A stretch of 64,000 nt of DNA from Prorocentrum cordatum (Eukaryota; Sar; Dinophyceae; Prorocentrales; Prorocentraceae), in contig CAUYUJ010000858.1 in NCBI GenBank assembly GCA_963575745.1, positions 346,123-410,122 on the forward strand, in the 5' to 3' direction. Numbering within the stretch: position 1 is the first letter of the stretch; each line of letters opens with the position of its first letter. The notes beneath the pieces were generated by a model. It did not search any database, was not told the origin of the DNA, and worked only from the letters and a program-made list of their open reading frames with translations. The position numbers and the translations under genes are program-made. This document shows positions 20,533-34,722 of this stretch, piece after piece.

Positions 20533-20684
20533 TTACTACTACTACTACAACTACGACGACTACTACTACGTTTATTTTACACTTACTACCACTAGTATTA
20601 CTACTCCGACTACTGCTACTACTACGGCGACTACTACTCGTATGACCATTGCGACAATTACTACTACTACTATTACTACTACTA

Positions 20685-20735
<51 letters not shown>

Positions 20736-20738
20736 GTG

Positions 20739-20787
<49 letters not shown>

Positions 20788-20835
20788 GACTATTTCTACT
20801 ACTACTACTACTACTACTTCTTCTTCTTCCTCTTC
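20386..20835. repeat. (ACT)n microsatellite, right arm
   Basis: About 450 bp of CTA/ACT triplets, more interrupted than the left arm. It decays into TCTTCTTCTTCC and then into mixed CTAGTA sequence up to about 21000. Confidence 0.95.
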
Positions 20836-20989
20836 CATTACTAATGCTATTGTTTCAATTTCTACTATGACCGCTACTTCCATGCGCTCTAGTCGTAGTA
20901 CTAATACTACTCGCCCAACTAGTAGTATCAGTCGTACCAGCACTATTGTAGTTACTAGTACTAGTTCGCGAGTGCTGGTCGTACTACTC

Positions 20990-21289
20990 GTACTACAATG
21001 CTTGTACTAGTGTTCGCATTGGTACTCGTACTCGCCGCGGCGTCCGCCGTTACCGCCACTTCCCCCCTTGCCCCCCCACGTAACATGTGTTACCCCCCGA
21101 GGAATTACTCCGACGGAAGGACCCCACATGAGAATCCTCGGGGCGAATCTGGAAAAAAACCCTCCCCGTCGTCCTCGTGGTTGGTGAGGCGTCCTGGCTG
21201 TGTCTTCTGCGTATATTTCTTCTCGCCCTGGCGCGGGCCCTCCCCCCGCTCCCTACGTTGCCCCCGACCTCGCCCTCCTGTTTTGGCTC
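20990..21289. other. Unassigned spacer
   Basis: Mixed sequence with no clear repeat unit and no coding frame of natural composition. Confidence 0.35.
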
Positions 21290-21440
21290 CGGACATTCAG
21301 GAAATGGCCCGGGAGTGGTGTTCTGGGAACACGAAGAACACGAAGTGGCCTACAGTTGGCTCCGGGCATTCAAAATGTGGCCCGGGAATAAGTAGTGGCC
21401 TACAGTTGGCTCTGGGCATTCAAAATGTGGCCTGGGAATG
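21290..21440. repeat. 72-bp satellite, inverted units
   Basis: Two to three units of the 12.4-12.9 kb satellite in the opposite orientation, recognised by GGCATTCAAAATGTGGCCCG and GTGGCCTACAGTTGGCTC. Confidence 0.85.
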
Positions 21441-22035
21441 GCGTTCTGGCAGCGCGAGAGCCCAAAAGTGGCGACAGTTAAAGGAATTGGATGACCCGCT
21501 CGGATTAGTAACATGATCCGCGGGCCCCAAAGGGAGGGGGCTCCCGCTTGAGATTTCCTCGCAATTCACTCACAGATGTGGGCTGGGAATGGTGTTCTGG
21601 CAGCGCGAGATCCCAAAAGTGGCGACAGTTAAAGGAATTGGATGACCCGCTCGGATTAGTAACATGATCCGCGGGCCCCATAGGGAGGGGGCTCCCGCTT
21701 GAGACTCCTCGCAATTCACTCACAGATGTGGGCTGGGAATGGGGTTCTGGCAGCGCGAGAGCCCAAAAGTGGGGACAGTTACAGGAATTGGATGACCCGC
21801 TCGGATTAGTAACATGATCCGCGGGCCCCAAAGGGAGGGGGCTCCCGTTTGAGACTTCCTCGCAATTCACTCACAGATGTGGGCTGGGAATGGCGTTCTG
21901 GCAGCGCGAGAGCCCAAAAGTGGGGACAGTTACAGGAATTGGAAGACCCGCTCGGATTAGTAACATGATCCGCGGGCCCCATTCCCGCCTGAGACTTCTT
22001 CGCAATTCACTCACAGACGAGGCCCAAGGCGAGTG
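21441..22035. repeat. 150-bp tandem repeat, four units
   Basis: Units start at about 21441, 21591, 21741 and 21892 with TTCTGGCAGCGCGAGA. They contain GATGACCCGCTCGGATTAGT, AACATGATCCGCGGGCCCC and CGCAATTCACTCACAGA. Copies are highly similar. The first is joined to the inverted 72-bp satellite, whose CCTGGGAATGG end resembles the unit junction. Confidence 0.95.
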
Positions 22036-22240
22036 AGTGAGTGAGTGAATGACTGACTGACTGACTGGTGATGATGATGATCATCACACTGTCACGCGCA
22101 CACTCATCATCATCATCATCATCATATGTGAGTGCTGAAGAGTCAGTGAGTGAGTGAGTGAGTGAGTGAGTGAGTGAGTGAGGGAGTGAGTGTGTGAGGC
22201 ATGATGAGTGCGTGAGTGAGCGGGGAATGAGTGATGATGA
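22028..22240. repeat. (GTGA)n and (CAT)n microsatellites
   Basis: GTGA tetramers at about 22030-22070 and 22143-22195, separated by a GATGATGATCATCACAC / CATCATCATCAT block that is itself nearly palindromic. Confidence 0.9.
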
Positions 22241-22429
22241 TGATGGTGGGTTCCTGTTCCTGCGCGGGGTGTCCAGAGAAAACAAGAACCCCACTTTGGA
22301 TGTGGGGAAAAACGATCTCCAGCTAACAACAGCAACCAACACCAAACAGCAAACGGTAGGCGCCAACGACAGCAAACAGAGCTTTCGTTGTGCCTGGAAT
22401 GGGTGCCATTGTGGGTCGTGCCCCAGGGA

Positions 22430-23350
22430 GTGAGTGAATATCCGTGTAATGTCGCGTGTTGCAGGGTTTCGCTGCATTTTGCGAGTGTGTTGGTCCCGGG
22501 GGTCGTGTCATTGGCATCATCGAGCTCTGGTACCCGGGTGTGTCCATGTGGGTGCCTCTTCGCATGTTTTGGTCACGCGAGATCGTACCTCGCCTCCCAT
22601 CAGTGGATACCCGCCGTTTGGCTTTGACAGATGAAGATTTGCTGGTTTTAGAAGCAGGTGGGCGCGACCTTTCTCAACATTCTCGAATTCTGGGTATCAC
22701 TTGAGTGCTGAATCGTCTAAGTGGTTTGAGATTATCGAGCCTTGCCACTGCGTGAGCATGTTCATGTTATTTTGCGTTTGTATGTGACCTGCGTTATTTG
22801 AATCCGACTTCGTTTCTTTATCTCAGTTGACCCGGTGCTAAGGGAGTTGGAGCGCCGAAACAGTACAAAGTACCACTACGTGAAGTTCCTGGAGAGGAAG
22901 AAGGCTTGCGCTTCACTGGCACGGTCGAATCGTGCCAGGCGTTCGATGTCTCTTGGGGGCTGGTCAGGTATCAGTCGCATTTTGACACTCTTCGTGGTCG
23001 TCGTGGTGAGAATCCGATCGTGCGGATTTTTCGAAGTTCGTGCACTAGAGTGTGCGGTCAAAGGTTGAGAGGGACGTTACGATGTGAAATACATGTGCGT
23101 GCAAGTAATGTCATGTTCAGTCAAAGACAGCACCATCAACCAACAGTATTCCAAGCGACGCAGCTTCAATTGCTCACGCAAGAGATGCCCAAACAAATTT
23201 GGACACCTTCAGACACATGAAACGTGTTTCTGTTGTGAGTGGCAAACCCACGCCCCCTGGACTGGGAAAGTGGACGATGGTAGGTCAGCTTCGACAACTT
23301 CACAGCGATGTTTTCATTCGGAGTTGTCGTGATTCGGCCTGCAGGAATGG
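22430..23350 (+). CDS. Gene-like island, possible exons of one unidentified gene
   Basis: A ~900-bp island of lower GC content and no repeats. A plus-frame segment ending at 22704 reads FAAFCECVGPGGRVIGIIEL, then VPLRMFWSREIVPRLPSVDT, then ALTDEDLLVLEAGGRDLSQH; the sequence before it (TGTCGCGTGTTGCAG, ending at 22464) could be a 3' splice site. A second segment at 22835-22980 reads VLRELERRNSTKYHYVKFLE. A third at 23070-23230 is Cys-rich (RSFNCSRKRCPNKFGH, CFCCEW), and an overlapping frame reads HMKRVSVVSGKPTPPGLGKW. The frames differ, so exons with undetected introns, or a decayed gene, are both possible. No family is recognised. Confidence 0.35.
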
Positions 23351-23569
23351 AGGTTGGTGCTTGCAGCCTGCTCTAGTCCGCTGCTGTCGACTTACCTTCC
23401 AGGGCCCTAGCTCCTTGCATCCCACTTCGCCCCCCTTCTCCATCCATTCACCGTTCTCCCTCCCTCCCTTTTTCACGCTCCCCCACCTCCATCCCTTCCG
23501 ACAGCGTTTTTTGCGGCCCGTGCTGGTCGCTGTTTGTTCCCAGTCCTCCTGCACTGGAGTCTCGTGCTG

Positions 23570-23760
23570 AGTTGAGCACTGCGGTCGCGACTTTCCTCCT
23601 CCTCCCCTCCTCCCCTTCTCACTTCGCTCCGTCCCTTCCCCTCCTCCCCTCCTCCCCTTCTCACTTCGCTCCCCTCCTCCTCCTCCTCCCCTCCTCCCCT
23701 CCTCCCCTCCTTCCCCTCTTCCCCCCCCTCGCTCCTCCCGTCTCTTGCCCGCCCTCCGCC
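23570..23760. repeat. Pyrimidine tract (CTCCTCCCCT)
   Basis: Plus strand almost only C and T, with two near-identical CTTCTCACTTCGCTCC islands. Confidence 0.9.
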
Positions 23761-23799
23761 TCCTGCCCCGCCGTCCTGCCCCCGGGGCCTTGCTGGAGG

Positions 23800-25920
23800 G
23801 GGTGCGAGCTGCGAGCACGCGCCACACTGCGAGGGCTGCTGGGGGGGGGGGGGCAACGTGGTGGGCACCGGCTGCAGAGCCAGATTGGACCTCGCCATCT
23901 TTTCGGGGGAGCGTAAGACCCGGGTTTGCCAGGACTCGGGTTCGCCATCGTTTTTTGACGACCGCGACTCGGGTTTTGGCGAGGAGGAGTTTTGTGGGAT
24001 GTCTGCAGCGGGAGGCCTCGTCAAAATGCAGGCTCGGCCTCGTCATTTTTTTGACGACCTCGTCGGGGATTTCCGAGTCCCCCGTACCCAGGTCTTACGT
24101 CTCCCCGATCTTTGGAGGGCTGCGAACTGCGAAACTGCCGCGACATTCGAGGGCTGCTGGGGGGGCGGCATCAGGGGGTACCAGGCGGGGGTCCATCCCC
24201 CTGGTGGGCTGAGATCTGGGAGCCTGTCGCCACTTTCGGGGGCTGCTGGGGGGTGGACAGCGTAGTGGGTACCAGCTGCAGACCCAGATTGGAACCCGCA
24301 TCCTGCGAAGCCGTCGCCACTTTTGAGAAGGTTGAAGGGGAAGGGGGGGCCAGCATGGGGGGTACCAGGCGCGGACTCAGATTGGACCTCGCCATCCTTT
24401 TGAGGGCTGCGAACTGCAGAACGGTCGCGATGTTCGAGGGCTGCTGGGGGGGCCAGCATAGTGGGTACCAGGCGCGAATCCAGATTGGACCTCACCATCC
24501 TTGAATGGCTGCGAACTGCGAAGCCGTCGCCACTTTCGAGGGTTGAAGGGGAAGGGGGTGGCCAGAATGGTGGGTACCGGGCGCGGACTCAGATTGGTTC
24601 TCGCCATCCTTGGGTGGCTGCGACCTGCGAAACCGTCGCCACTTTCGAGGGATGAAGGGGGGGAGGCCGGCATGGGGGGGACCAGGCGCGGACTCAGATT
24701 GGACCTCGCCATCTCTGGGGGAATCCCTTCAGGGGGTGCGAACTCCGAAACAGTCGCCACATTCGAGGGCTGCTGGGGGGGCAGCACAATGGGTACCAGG
24801 CGTGGACTCAGATTGGATCTCGCCATCCCTGGGGGGGCTTCTGGGGGAGGCAGCACAGTGAGTACCAGGCGCGGATCCAGATTGGACCTCGCCATTCTTG
24901 GGGGGCTGCGAACTATGGCACTGCCTCCATCTTTGAGCGCTGTTTGGGGGGCAGCATAGTGGGTACCAGGCGCAGACTCAGATTGGACCTCGCCATCCTT
25001 GGGGGGCTGCGAACTGCGAAGCCGTCGCCATGTTCGGGGCCTGCTGGGGAGGCTCGCATAGTGGGTACCAGTAGCAGGTCCAAGTTAGACCTCGCCATCC
25101 CCCGGGGGCTGCGACCTGCGAAATCGTCGCCGCTTTCGAAGGCTACTGGGGCGGCAAGTATAGTGGGCACCAGCATAGTGGGCACCAACTTTGACCTCGC
25201 CATCCTGGAGGGATACCAGCTGCGAAACTGTCGCCACTCTGGAGGGCTGCCGTGGGGGGCAGCATAATTAACACCAGGCGCGGGTCCAGACTCGACCTCG
25301 CCATCCTGGGGGCTGCGAACTGCGAAGCCGTCGCCACCTTCGAGGGGTGCTGGGGGGGGCAAAACATACTGCGTACTTCGCACTGCGGAAGGGTCGCCAT
25401 GTTCAATGGCTGTTGGGGGGGCAGCAAAAGTGGGTACCAGGCGCGGACTCAGATTGGACCTCGCCATCTCTGGTAGGCTGCGAACTACGAAACTATCGCC
25501 ACATTGGAGGGCTGCTAGGGAGTAGCGTCGTGTGTGCCGATCGCGGGGCTGCGAACTGCGAAACCGTCGCCACACTCGAGGGCTGCTGAGGGGGTCAGCA
25601 TAATGGCTTACCAGGCGCAGATTTAGATTTGACTTCGCCATCCCTGGGGGGCTGCGAACTGCGACACCGTCGCCATGTTCGAGGGCTGCTGGGGGGTGGG
25701 TGGGCAGCACAGCGGGTATCAGGCGTAGATTCAGATTGGACGTCTCCATCTTTGGGGGGCTGCGAACTGTGGAACTCTTGCAACGTTCGAGGGCTGCAGG
25801 ATGGGGCAACATGGTGGGTACAAGGTGCAGACCCAGATTGGACCTCTCCATCCCTGGTGGGCTGCGAACTACGAAACTCGCCACTTTCGAGGCCGCTGGC
25901 GGTCCAGCAGAGAGCGGGCC
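23800..25920. repeat. ~105-bp degenerate tandem repeat, about 18 units
   Basis: Consensus: GGCTGCGAACTGCGAAACCG, TCGCCACTTTCGAGGGCTGC, TGGGGGGGCAGCATAGTGGG, TACCAGGCGCGGACTCAGAT and TGGACCTCGCCATCCTTGGG. Unit spacing ranges from about 95 to 170 bp. On the minus strand many units are open and would read as ~35-residue repeats (MARSNL, RLVPTML, GDGFAVRSPP), but G-run length changes break the frame between units. A satellite is favoured over a coding repeat. Confidence 0.9.
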
Positions 25921-25934
25921 TGCGTGGGTCCATA

Positions 25935-26214
25935 TTACTTCTCATCATCCATGGGGGGCTGCTGAGGGTCCAGCTGCGTGACGTGACACAGGAACTCAGC
26001 GTCTCGACTTCTTGTGGCGCCCCCGCCAGCTCCAGCTTCTTTCCACATTGGGCAAACGTCACGTGAGTCGTGCAACGCGCGAGCACCCCATGTAGCTTGC
26101 GTAGCACATGACATCCATAACTGGGCCAACGAATCTGGCCACTTGATGAAAAGCTGGCGGGTACGTCGCAGGGTCATTTTTGCTTCGCGGTGCAGCTCCA
26201 GCGGCGGAACGTGA
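25935..26214. other. Short non-repetitive stretch, open on both strands
   Basis: The plus frame 26014-26214 includes HIGQTSRESCNARAPHVACV, and the minus frame 25935-26177 includes QLFIKWPDSLAQLWMSCATQ. Either could be a decayed exon. No family is recognised. Confidence 0.2.
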
Positions 26215-26279
26215 GGATCGGAGAGAGTAGAGTGGGGGCACGGGGAGATGCGGAGAGAGTGCTAGGGGGAGAGCGCGAG

Positions 26280-26455
26280 AGGAGGGGGGAGGCAAGGGAG
26301 GAGGCGGAGGAGGAGGAAGAGGAGGAAGAGGAGGATGAGATGGAGGAGGAGGAGGAGGAGGAGGAGGAGGAGGAGGAGGAGGAAGAAGAGGAGGAGGAGG
26401 AGGAGGAGGAGGAGGAGGCAGACGAGGAGGAAAGAGGCGGATAAGGCGAAGGTGC
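26280..26455. repeat. (GGA)n purine tract
   Basis: GGA/GAA triplets on the plus strand. Confidence 0.95.
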
Positions 26456-27454
26456 GGGAGGAAGAGTTGGACCAGGATCAGGAGCAGGCAGGAGCAGGGG
26501 GCAGGGGGCAGGATCCAGGAGCTGGAGCAGCAGCAGGATCAGGAGCTCCTTCCTTCACCGGGACCGATCTTCTGGCGTGGGCGGTTTCTCACGGCCTCGA
26601 GATTTGGGCAAGGCTGGCGGCCAAGCTTTCTGTGTTGTTTCGCAGCGCCTCTTCTCTCGCCCCCCCCTCACCCTCTCTTCGCCCGATTCCATTTGGAACG
26701 TGGGCCCTCGGCCACCCGACGACGTGCACAGGGGGCGGCTCCAGCGCAGGGGCGTTTGCTCCGCGCGAACAGCTTTTGAAGTGCGCCACCAGACGATCTG
26801 CGCTCGGAGGTCATCCCCAGCGATCCGACGCATTGCTCCCTGTCAAGACTTGGTCCCCCCCCCCCCAGGGCCGGGTCTTCCTCCCCGCGCGTTTCTGACG
26901 GCTCCGGGGCCCTGGCGAGGCCCCCCCCCGAGGCCGCAGACGGACGGCGCTTGTTGCCCTCAGCTGCTTGGCGCGGTTGGGGTCTGGGCCTCGCTCCTTC
27001 GGGCGGGACAGGGCTCAGAATGGCTCGTTCTGACGCGGTCCCGCATGCTTCCAGAGCGTTCCGGAGCGCTCTGGGGCGGCCGGCGCCTGAGACGTCTCCC
27101 GGAGCCGCCAGACCTCAGAGTTGTCGATTCGTCCTGGTCCGATTATGTTATGTCCCAGTCTTGGCCTCGACCTATTTATGCTCGGGGGCCCCCAGACGGT
27201 GTGGTGACCACACCACGTGTTGAGGCAGTGGGCAGTCGGGGTCAACGCACAGTCTTAGGACTCGGGTCGTCTCCGAGAGCGTCTCGGGCCTCCAGGCTCC
27301 CAAAGCCGTGCGGTGACGGACCGCGCGGGGAGGTCGTTGGGGCTTTCGAGGTCATTACGCCGTCCGTCACCACACTGTTCTGGGGCCCCGAATGGGAGAG
27401 CGTTTTTTCATTTCCTGGCGATCGCGGGCGTGGAAGGGGTGGCGGAGAGGGCCA
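26456..27454. other. GC-rich stretch without a supported gene
   Basis: A plus-strand frame is open from 26577 to 27998 (473 codons), but it crosses into the 27.6-kb higher-order repeat and has biased composition. A C13 run is at about 26857. No domain is recognised. Confidence 0.35.
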
Positions 27455-27541
27455 GTCACATCACGATTCGCGCCAGCGCCGTCCGGGATTGCCTAGGAAT
27501 GCCTCACTCCCAGACGTCGTGGGCGCGAATCGTGACGTGAC
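27455..27541. mobile_element. Short foldback sequence
   Basis: GTCACATCACGATTCGCGCC at 27455-27474 and the reverse complement of 27522-27541 match at 19 of 20 positions; the inner 14 are exact. The loop is about 47 bp. It could be a small foldback element or a hairpin-forming signal. Confidence 0.65.
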
Positions 27542-27639
27542 AAGTGGGGCGCGGGGGAGGGGGGGAGGGCGGGGCCAGTCACGGCCGGTCTCGCGATTTT
27601 GTAAAAGAAATTGTGTTCTTAGCAGCATTTCTTGTACAA

Positions 27640-31580
<3,941 letters not shown>

Positions 31581-31604
31581 GAATATGGTGCATCTAAGTT
31601 GTAC

Positions 31605-31800
31605 AGTCTAGGCGGCGACGGGGCGGTGACGGGGCGGTGACGGCGAGCACGGAACCGCCAGACCGCGGGCGGCGACGAAGCGGCGACGGGGCGGCGACGG
31701 CGAGCGCGGAACCGTCAGACGGCCACCCAGGTCCAGCCGAAGGGCGGCGACGAGGTGTCGACGGGACGGCGACGGCGAGCACGGAGCGGCCAGACTGCCA
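31605..31800. repeat. GGCGACGGGGCGG tandem repeat
   Basis: GACGGGGCGGCGACGGCGAG units recur three times with AGCACGGA / AGCGCGGA linkers, spaced about 65-80 bp. Confidence 0.8.
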
Positions 31801-31836
31801 CCCCGACCCAGCTCTTCAGAGCAGAAGTTCACCGCC

Positions 31837-31993
31837 CACCAAATCACCCTAACCCAACCCGAAGGCCTCAATTTGCCCTTCATTTCCAGTGTGGGGGGGG
31901 GGGGTCGGGGAACGTTGAAAAAATACATCTGGAACCCGTACCCCCCCAACCCGAAATTCGTGTCTTCGGGTTGCGTCGGGGTGGCTTGTTAGG
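31837..31993. mobile_element. Foldback (MITE-like) element, family III, copy a
   Basis: Left end ACCAAATCACCCTAACCCAA then CCCGAAG; right end CTTCGGGTTGCGTCGGGGTG then GCTTGTTAGG, which is an imperfect inverted match. The centre contains ATTTCCAGTG, a G10 run and AACCCGAAATTCGTGTCTTC. Copy b at 33735-33857 has a right end that matches this left end at 25 of 27 positions. Confidence 0.75.
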
Positions 31994-31999
31994 GAGTCA

Positions 32000-32231
32000 G
32001 AAGCGAGACCCCCCAAGCGCAAGCACCGCTCGGGGAAGACTGGGCTCCGTGCGCCTCCGACGCAGGTGGAGCGCAAGCTGAAGTCCTGCAGGCCGTGCGG
32101 CGGCCCGCCCCGCGGCGCGCTCCGGGGGCCCCCCGCGCCCACTTGCTGCACGGGGGCCGGCCCCGCGTCCCGTGGCGCCCGTGCCCTTCACCGCCCCCCC
32201 CCCGCCCCCCTCGAGGGCTTGCATTCCGAGA
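32000..32231. other. GC-rich spacer
   Basis: No gene or repeat recognised apart from short C runs. Confidence 0.35.
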
Positions 32232-32430
32232 GGTGAGGTCCTCCTCCTCCTCCTCCCCTCCTCCTCCTCCCTCCTCCTCCTCCTCCTCCTCCCTCCCTCT
32301 CCTCCTCCTCCTCCTCTCTCCCCTCCTCCCCTCCTCTCCCTCCTCCTCCTCCCTCCTACCTCCTCCTCCCCTCCTCTACCCCCTCTCCCTTCCCCTCCTC
32401 CTTCCCCTCCTCCCCTCCTCCGTCATCCCC
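32232..32430. repeat. Pyrimidine tract (CCT)n
   Basis: About 200 bp of C/T on the plus strand. Confidence 0.95.
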
Positions 32431-32456
32431 GCTTTCTACACAGGCAGGCCTCCCCG

Positions 32457-32640
32457 ATGGGGTCCGAGAAGATGAGGTCGGAGGATCGCGCCGCATCGCC
32501 GATGCATCGGCGATGCGGCCCGATGTGGAACCCGACTTTCTCCACGCCGACGTCGCCGATGCATCGCCGACGTCGCTGATGTATCGGTGATGCATCGGTG
32601 ATGCGGCGCGATCCTTCGACCTCATCTACTCGGACCCCAT
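32457..32640. mobile_element. Foldback (MITE-like) element, family I, copy b
   Basis: The left arm (from 32457, ATGGGGTCCGAGAAGATGAG) and the right arm read in reverse complement (from 32640, ATGGGGTCCGAGTAGATGAG) agree for more than 50 bp with about three mismatches. Both continue AGGATCGCGCCGCATC and CCGATGCATC. The centre has further GATGCATCGGC palindromes. Length 184 bp, with no coding capacity. Confidence 0.88.
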
Positions 32641-32880
32641 TTCAGAGGCCTCTATACAAGTCCCATCGCAATTGATGGCTACGATTGGAATGGGCACCGG
32701 AAGAATCGGGATGAAGACAAGCGGGAGTTCCTGCCCATTTTGAACAGGGTTCGCCGTTGGTGTCGCCGCAGAGGTTGTCCATTTGGAACATAATCGCCTG
32801 CCCAGCAGTCGCCGCTGTCAATGTTGGGAAACCTTTGCTGCTGGGTATCATTTTTGTCCGTACCCATGTCGGGCTTGCCA
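32641..32880 (-). pseudogene. Gene fragment related to the 1.4-kb tandem repeat
   Basis: The block from CTGCCCATTTTGAACAGGGT (about 32735) onwards for ~125 bp is related to a block inside every unit of the 58-64 kb array (from about 59611). On the minus strand two frames match: DNLCGDTNGEPCSKWAG here against DNVRGDADGEPCSNWAG there, and TTSAATPTANPVQNGQ here against TTSAATQTVNPVQIGQ there. The second frame continues LPLVFIPILPVPIPIV and stops within the family I element. The source protein is not identified. An exon fragment of an expressed gene is inferred. Confidence 0.5.
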
Positions 32881-33119
32881 GATTAAATGATTAACGCGAC
32901 GCGTGGCTTTGGACGGTAAATCATCGTTAAGGGGGCCTTTCAAATTGAGGGGTGCGTTGAGCACTCTTTGTCGAGCGCCCCTTCAAAGTTGACGGGCGCA
33001 CTGGCCTCTTGGCCGAATGCGTTCTCCGCCCTCGCATGTGGATGCGCTTATTTCCTCTTTGGAGGACCAGGGTAAGTTCCCTGCTGCGTAACTTTATGTC
33101 ATCTCGTTTATTCTGACGA

Positions 33120-33152
33120 GATTTAGTGTGTGTGTGTGTGTGTATGTGTGTG

Positions 33153-33192
<40 letters not shown>

Positions 33193-33222
33193 TGTGTGTG
33201 TGTGGGTGTGGGTGGGTGGGGG
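33120..33222. repeat. (TG)n and (CGTG)n microsatellite
   Basis: TG dinucleotides, then GTGC/CGTG tetramers, then TG and a G-run. Confidence 0.97.
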
Positions 33223-33224
33223 GG

Positions 33225-33730
33225 GGGCTGAATGCTCCGGTCTCCATCACGGACTGCGGTGCCCTCCTCGCTCCGCGCCCCTCTGCAGGCGCAGCGTCTG
33301 CCACCGGCCGTGCGGGGTGGCCACCGCGGCTGCCCTCCCAGCCTCGCCGCCTCCTCCAGCTGCCGATCACCCCGGTGGAGCCTCTGTGCCGATCGCCTCG
33401 GCGGACCGCCCTCCCCGTCCCGCACCCGCGAGCCCCGCCTCCGTGCGGGCAGGGCTCTGCTGATCGCCAGGGTGGGCCCTCTGTGCTGCTCGCTCCCGCC
33501 CCCCTTCCCCGGGCCAGCGGCACGCCGCGGCTCGCTGCCACGCACGGGGCTCTCCTCGCGCACGCGACCGCGCCGCCCCCGCTGCCTCGCGGCAGCGGCA
33601 TCCCACCGCGGGCCTCGCGACAAGCTGACCGCCAAGTTGGACCCCCAGTGCTGATCGCTGGCCGCCGGCCGCCCCCCCCCCCCCGCTCGCCTCGCCGCGG
33701 TCTTACCCTTCGCGAGCTGTTGCTCACCAC
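33225..33730. repeat. Degenerate GC-rich repeats
   Basis: GCTGATCGCC / GCCGATCGCC and CCTCTGTGC elements recur at intervals of about 90 bp (33360-33660). Both strands are open because of composition; no gene is called. Confidence 0.5.
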
Positions 33731-33734
33731 CCAC

Positions 33735-33857
33735 CATTTACCCTCGATTTCCAGTGGGGGGGGTCGGGAAACATCGAAAAAACACGTGTGGAACCCTTAC
33801 CCCCCCCAACCCGAAATTCGGGTCTTCGGGTTGGGTTGGGGTGATCTGGTAGGTCGT
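33735..33857. mobile_element. Foldback element, family III, copy b (left arm lost)
   Basis: Shares ATTTCCAGTGGGG, AAACATCGAAAAAACAC, CCCCCCAACCCGAAATTCGG and the right arm CTTCGGGTTGGGTTGGGGTG with copy a. The ~30-bp left arm is missing, as if deleted from CCACC to ATTT. Confidence 0.8.
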
Positions 33858-34054
33858 CAGTTGCGTGGGTCTCGCTTTTTCCCCGTCTCTCGCCCCGCCG
33901 CAGCTCCGACGCTGCGCGACTCCGCCCAGCTGCCCGCCCTGGCCGCCCTCGCCGGTCGCTGCTTCGGGCGCCCCCCTCCACGCCCCTGGCGACACGCTTC
34001 TGGCGTATTTTTGTTGGGCCGCCTGGCGGGGGAAGCCGTCCGATACCCCAAGAG

Positions 34055-34235
34055 GGGGGATGGTGGAGGAGAAGGAGGAGAGGGAAAAGAAGGAGAAAGG
34101 CGAGGAGGAGGAAAGAGGAAGAGACAGTTGGCAAGGGGTAGGGCGAGAGGAGGAGGAGGAGGAAGAGGAGAAGGAGGAGGAGGAAGAGGAGAAGGAGGAG
34201 GAGGAGGAGGAGCAGGAGGAGGAGGGGGCACCGCG
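34055..34235. repeat. (GGA)n purine tract
   Basis: Purine-only plus strand with GGAGAAGG and GGAAGAGG variants. Confidence 0.95.
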
Positions 34236-34720
34236 CCTCCCTCGGCGCACCGCCCAGGCCGTGCTCCGCCCCCGCTCCTGCTACCTCGTGGCCGCTCGCC
34301 CCGGCGCTCGGCGCCTTCCTTCCCCCTCGCCGCCCCGGCGGCCCGCCGCCCCGGCAGCCCGCCGACCCCTGCCCGCCGCTGCCCGGCAGCGCTGCTGCCT
34401 TCGGGGGCGGCCAAGAGTCACCGAGCGCGTTCCACTACTCTCAAAGTGCTTACTCGCAAGGGTCTGAACAAAAACCAACGTTCGCCTCGATGTAACATAT
34501 CGTAAATCCCCCACGGCGGATCCAGGCCATGGGCCATGGCCGAGTAGTGACTTTGCAAGTAGTGGAAAGCGCTTCCCTAAAGAGGGGGGTGATGACTAGT
34601 GTGGAGGGTGGATACCATGGCGGGGGCCGAGACGTCTCCCCAGGTTTTGAGGGCGCCTCTTCTTGTTTCAATGCGTCCCCGGCCCCCGGCCTGGGCCGCG
34701 CACGTGCCGCCGGCCATGAT
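34236..34720. repeat. GC-rich spacer ending in a dispersed repeat
   Basis: From about 34650 the sequence TCTTGTTTCAATGCG ... CGCGCACGTGCC ... GGCCATGATTTGCG matches 56630-56707, and more weakly 36085-36110. The rest of the interval shows only short CCGCCGC runs. Confidence 0.55.
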
Positions 34721-34722
34721 TT

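Noticed and set aside
21441-22035. 150-bp regular repeats considered as a CRISPR array
   Set aside because: There are no unique spacers between conserved repeats; the whole 150-bp unit is repeated, and the context is eukaryotic.
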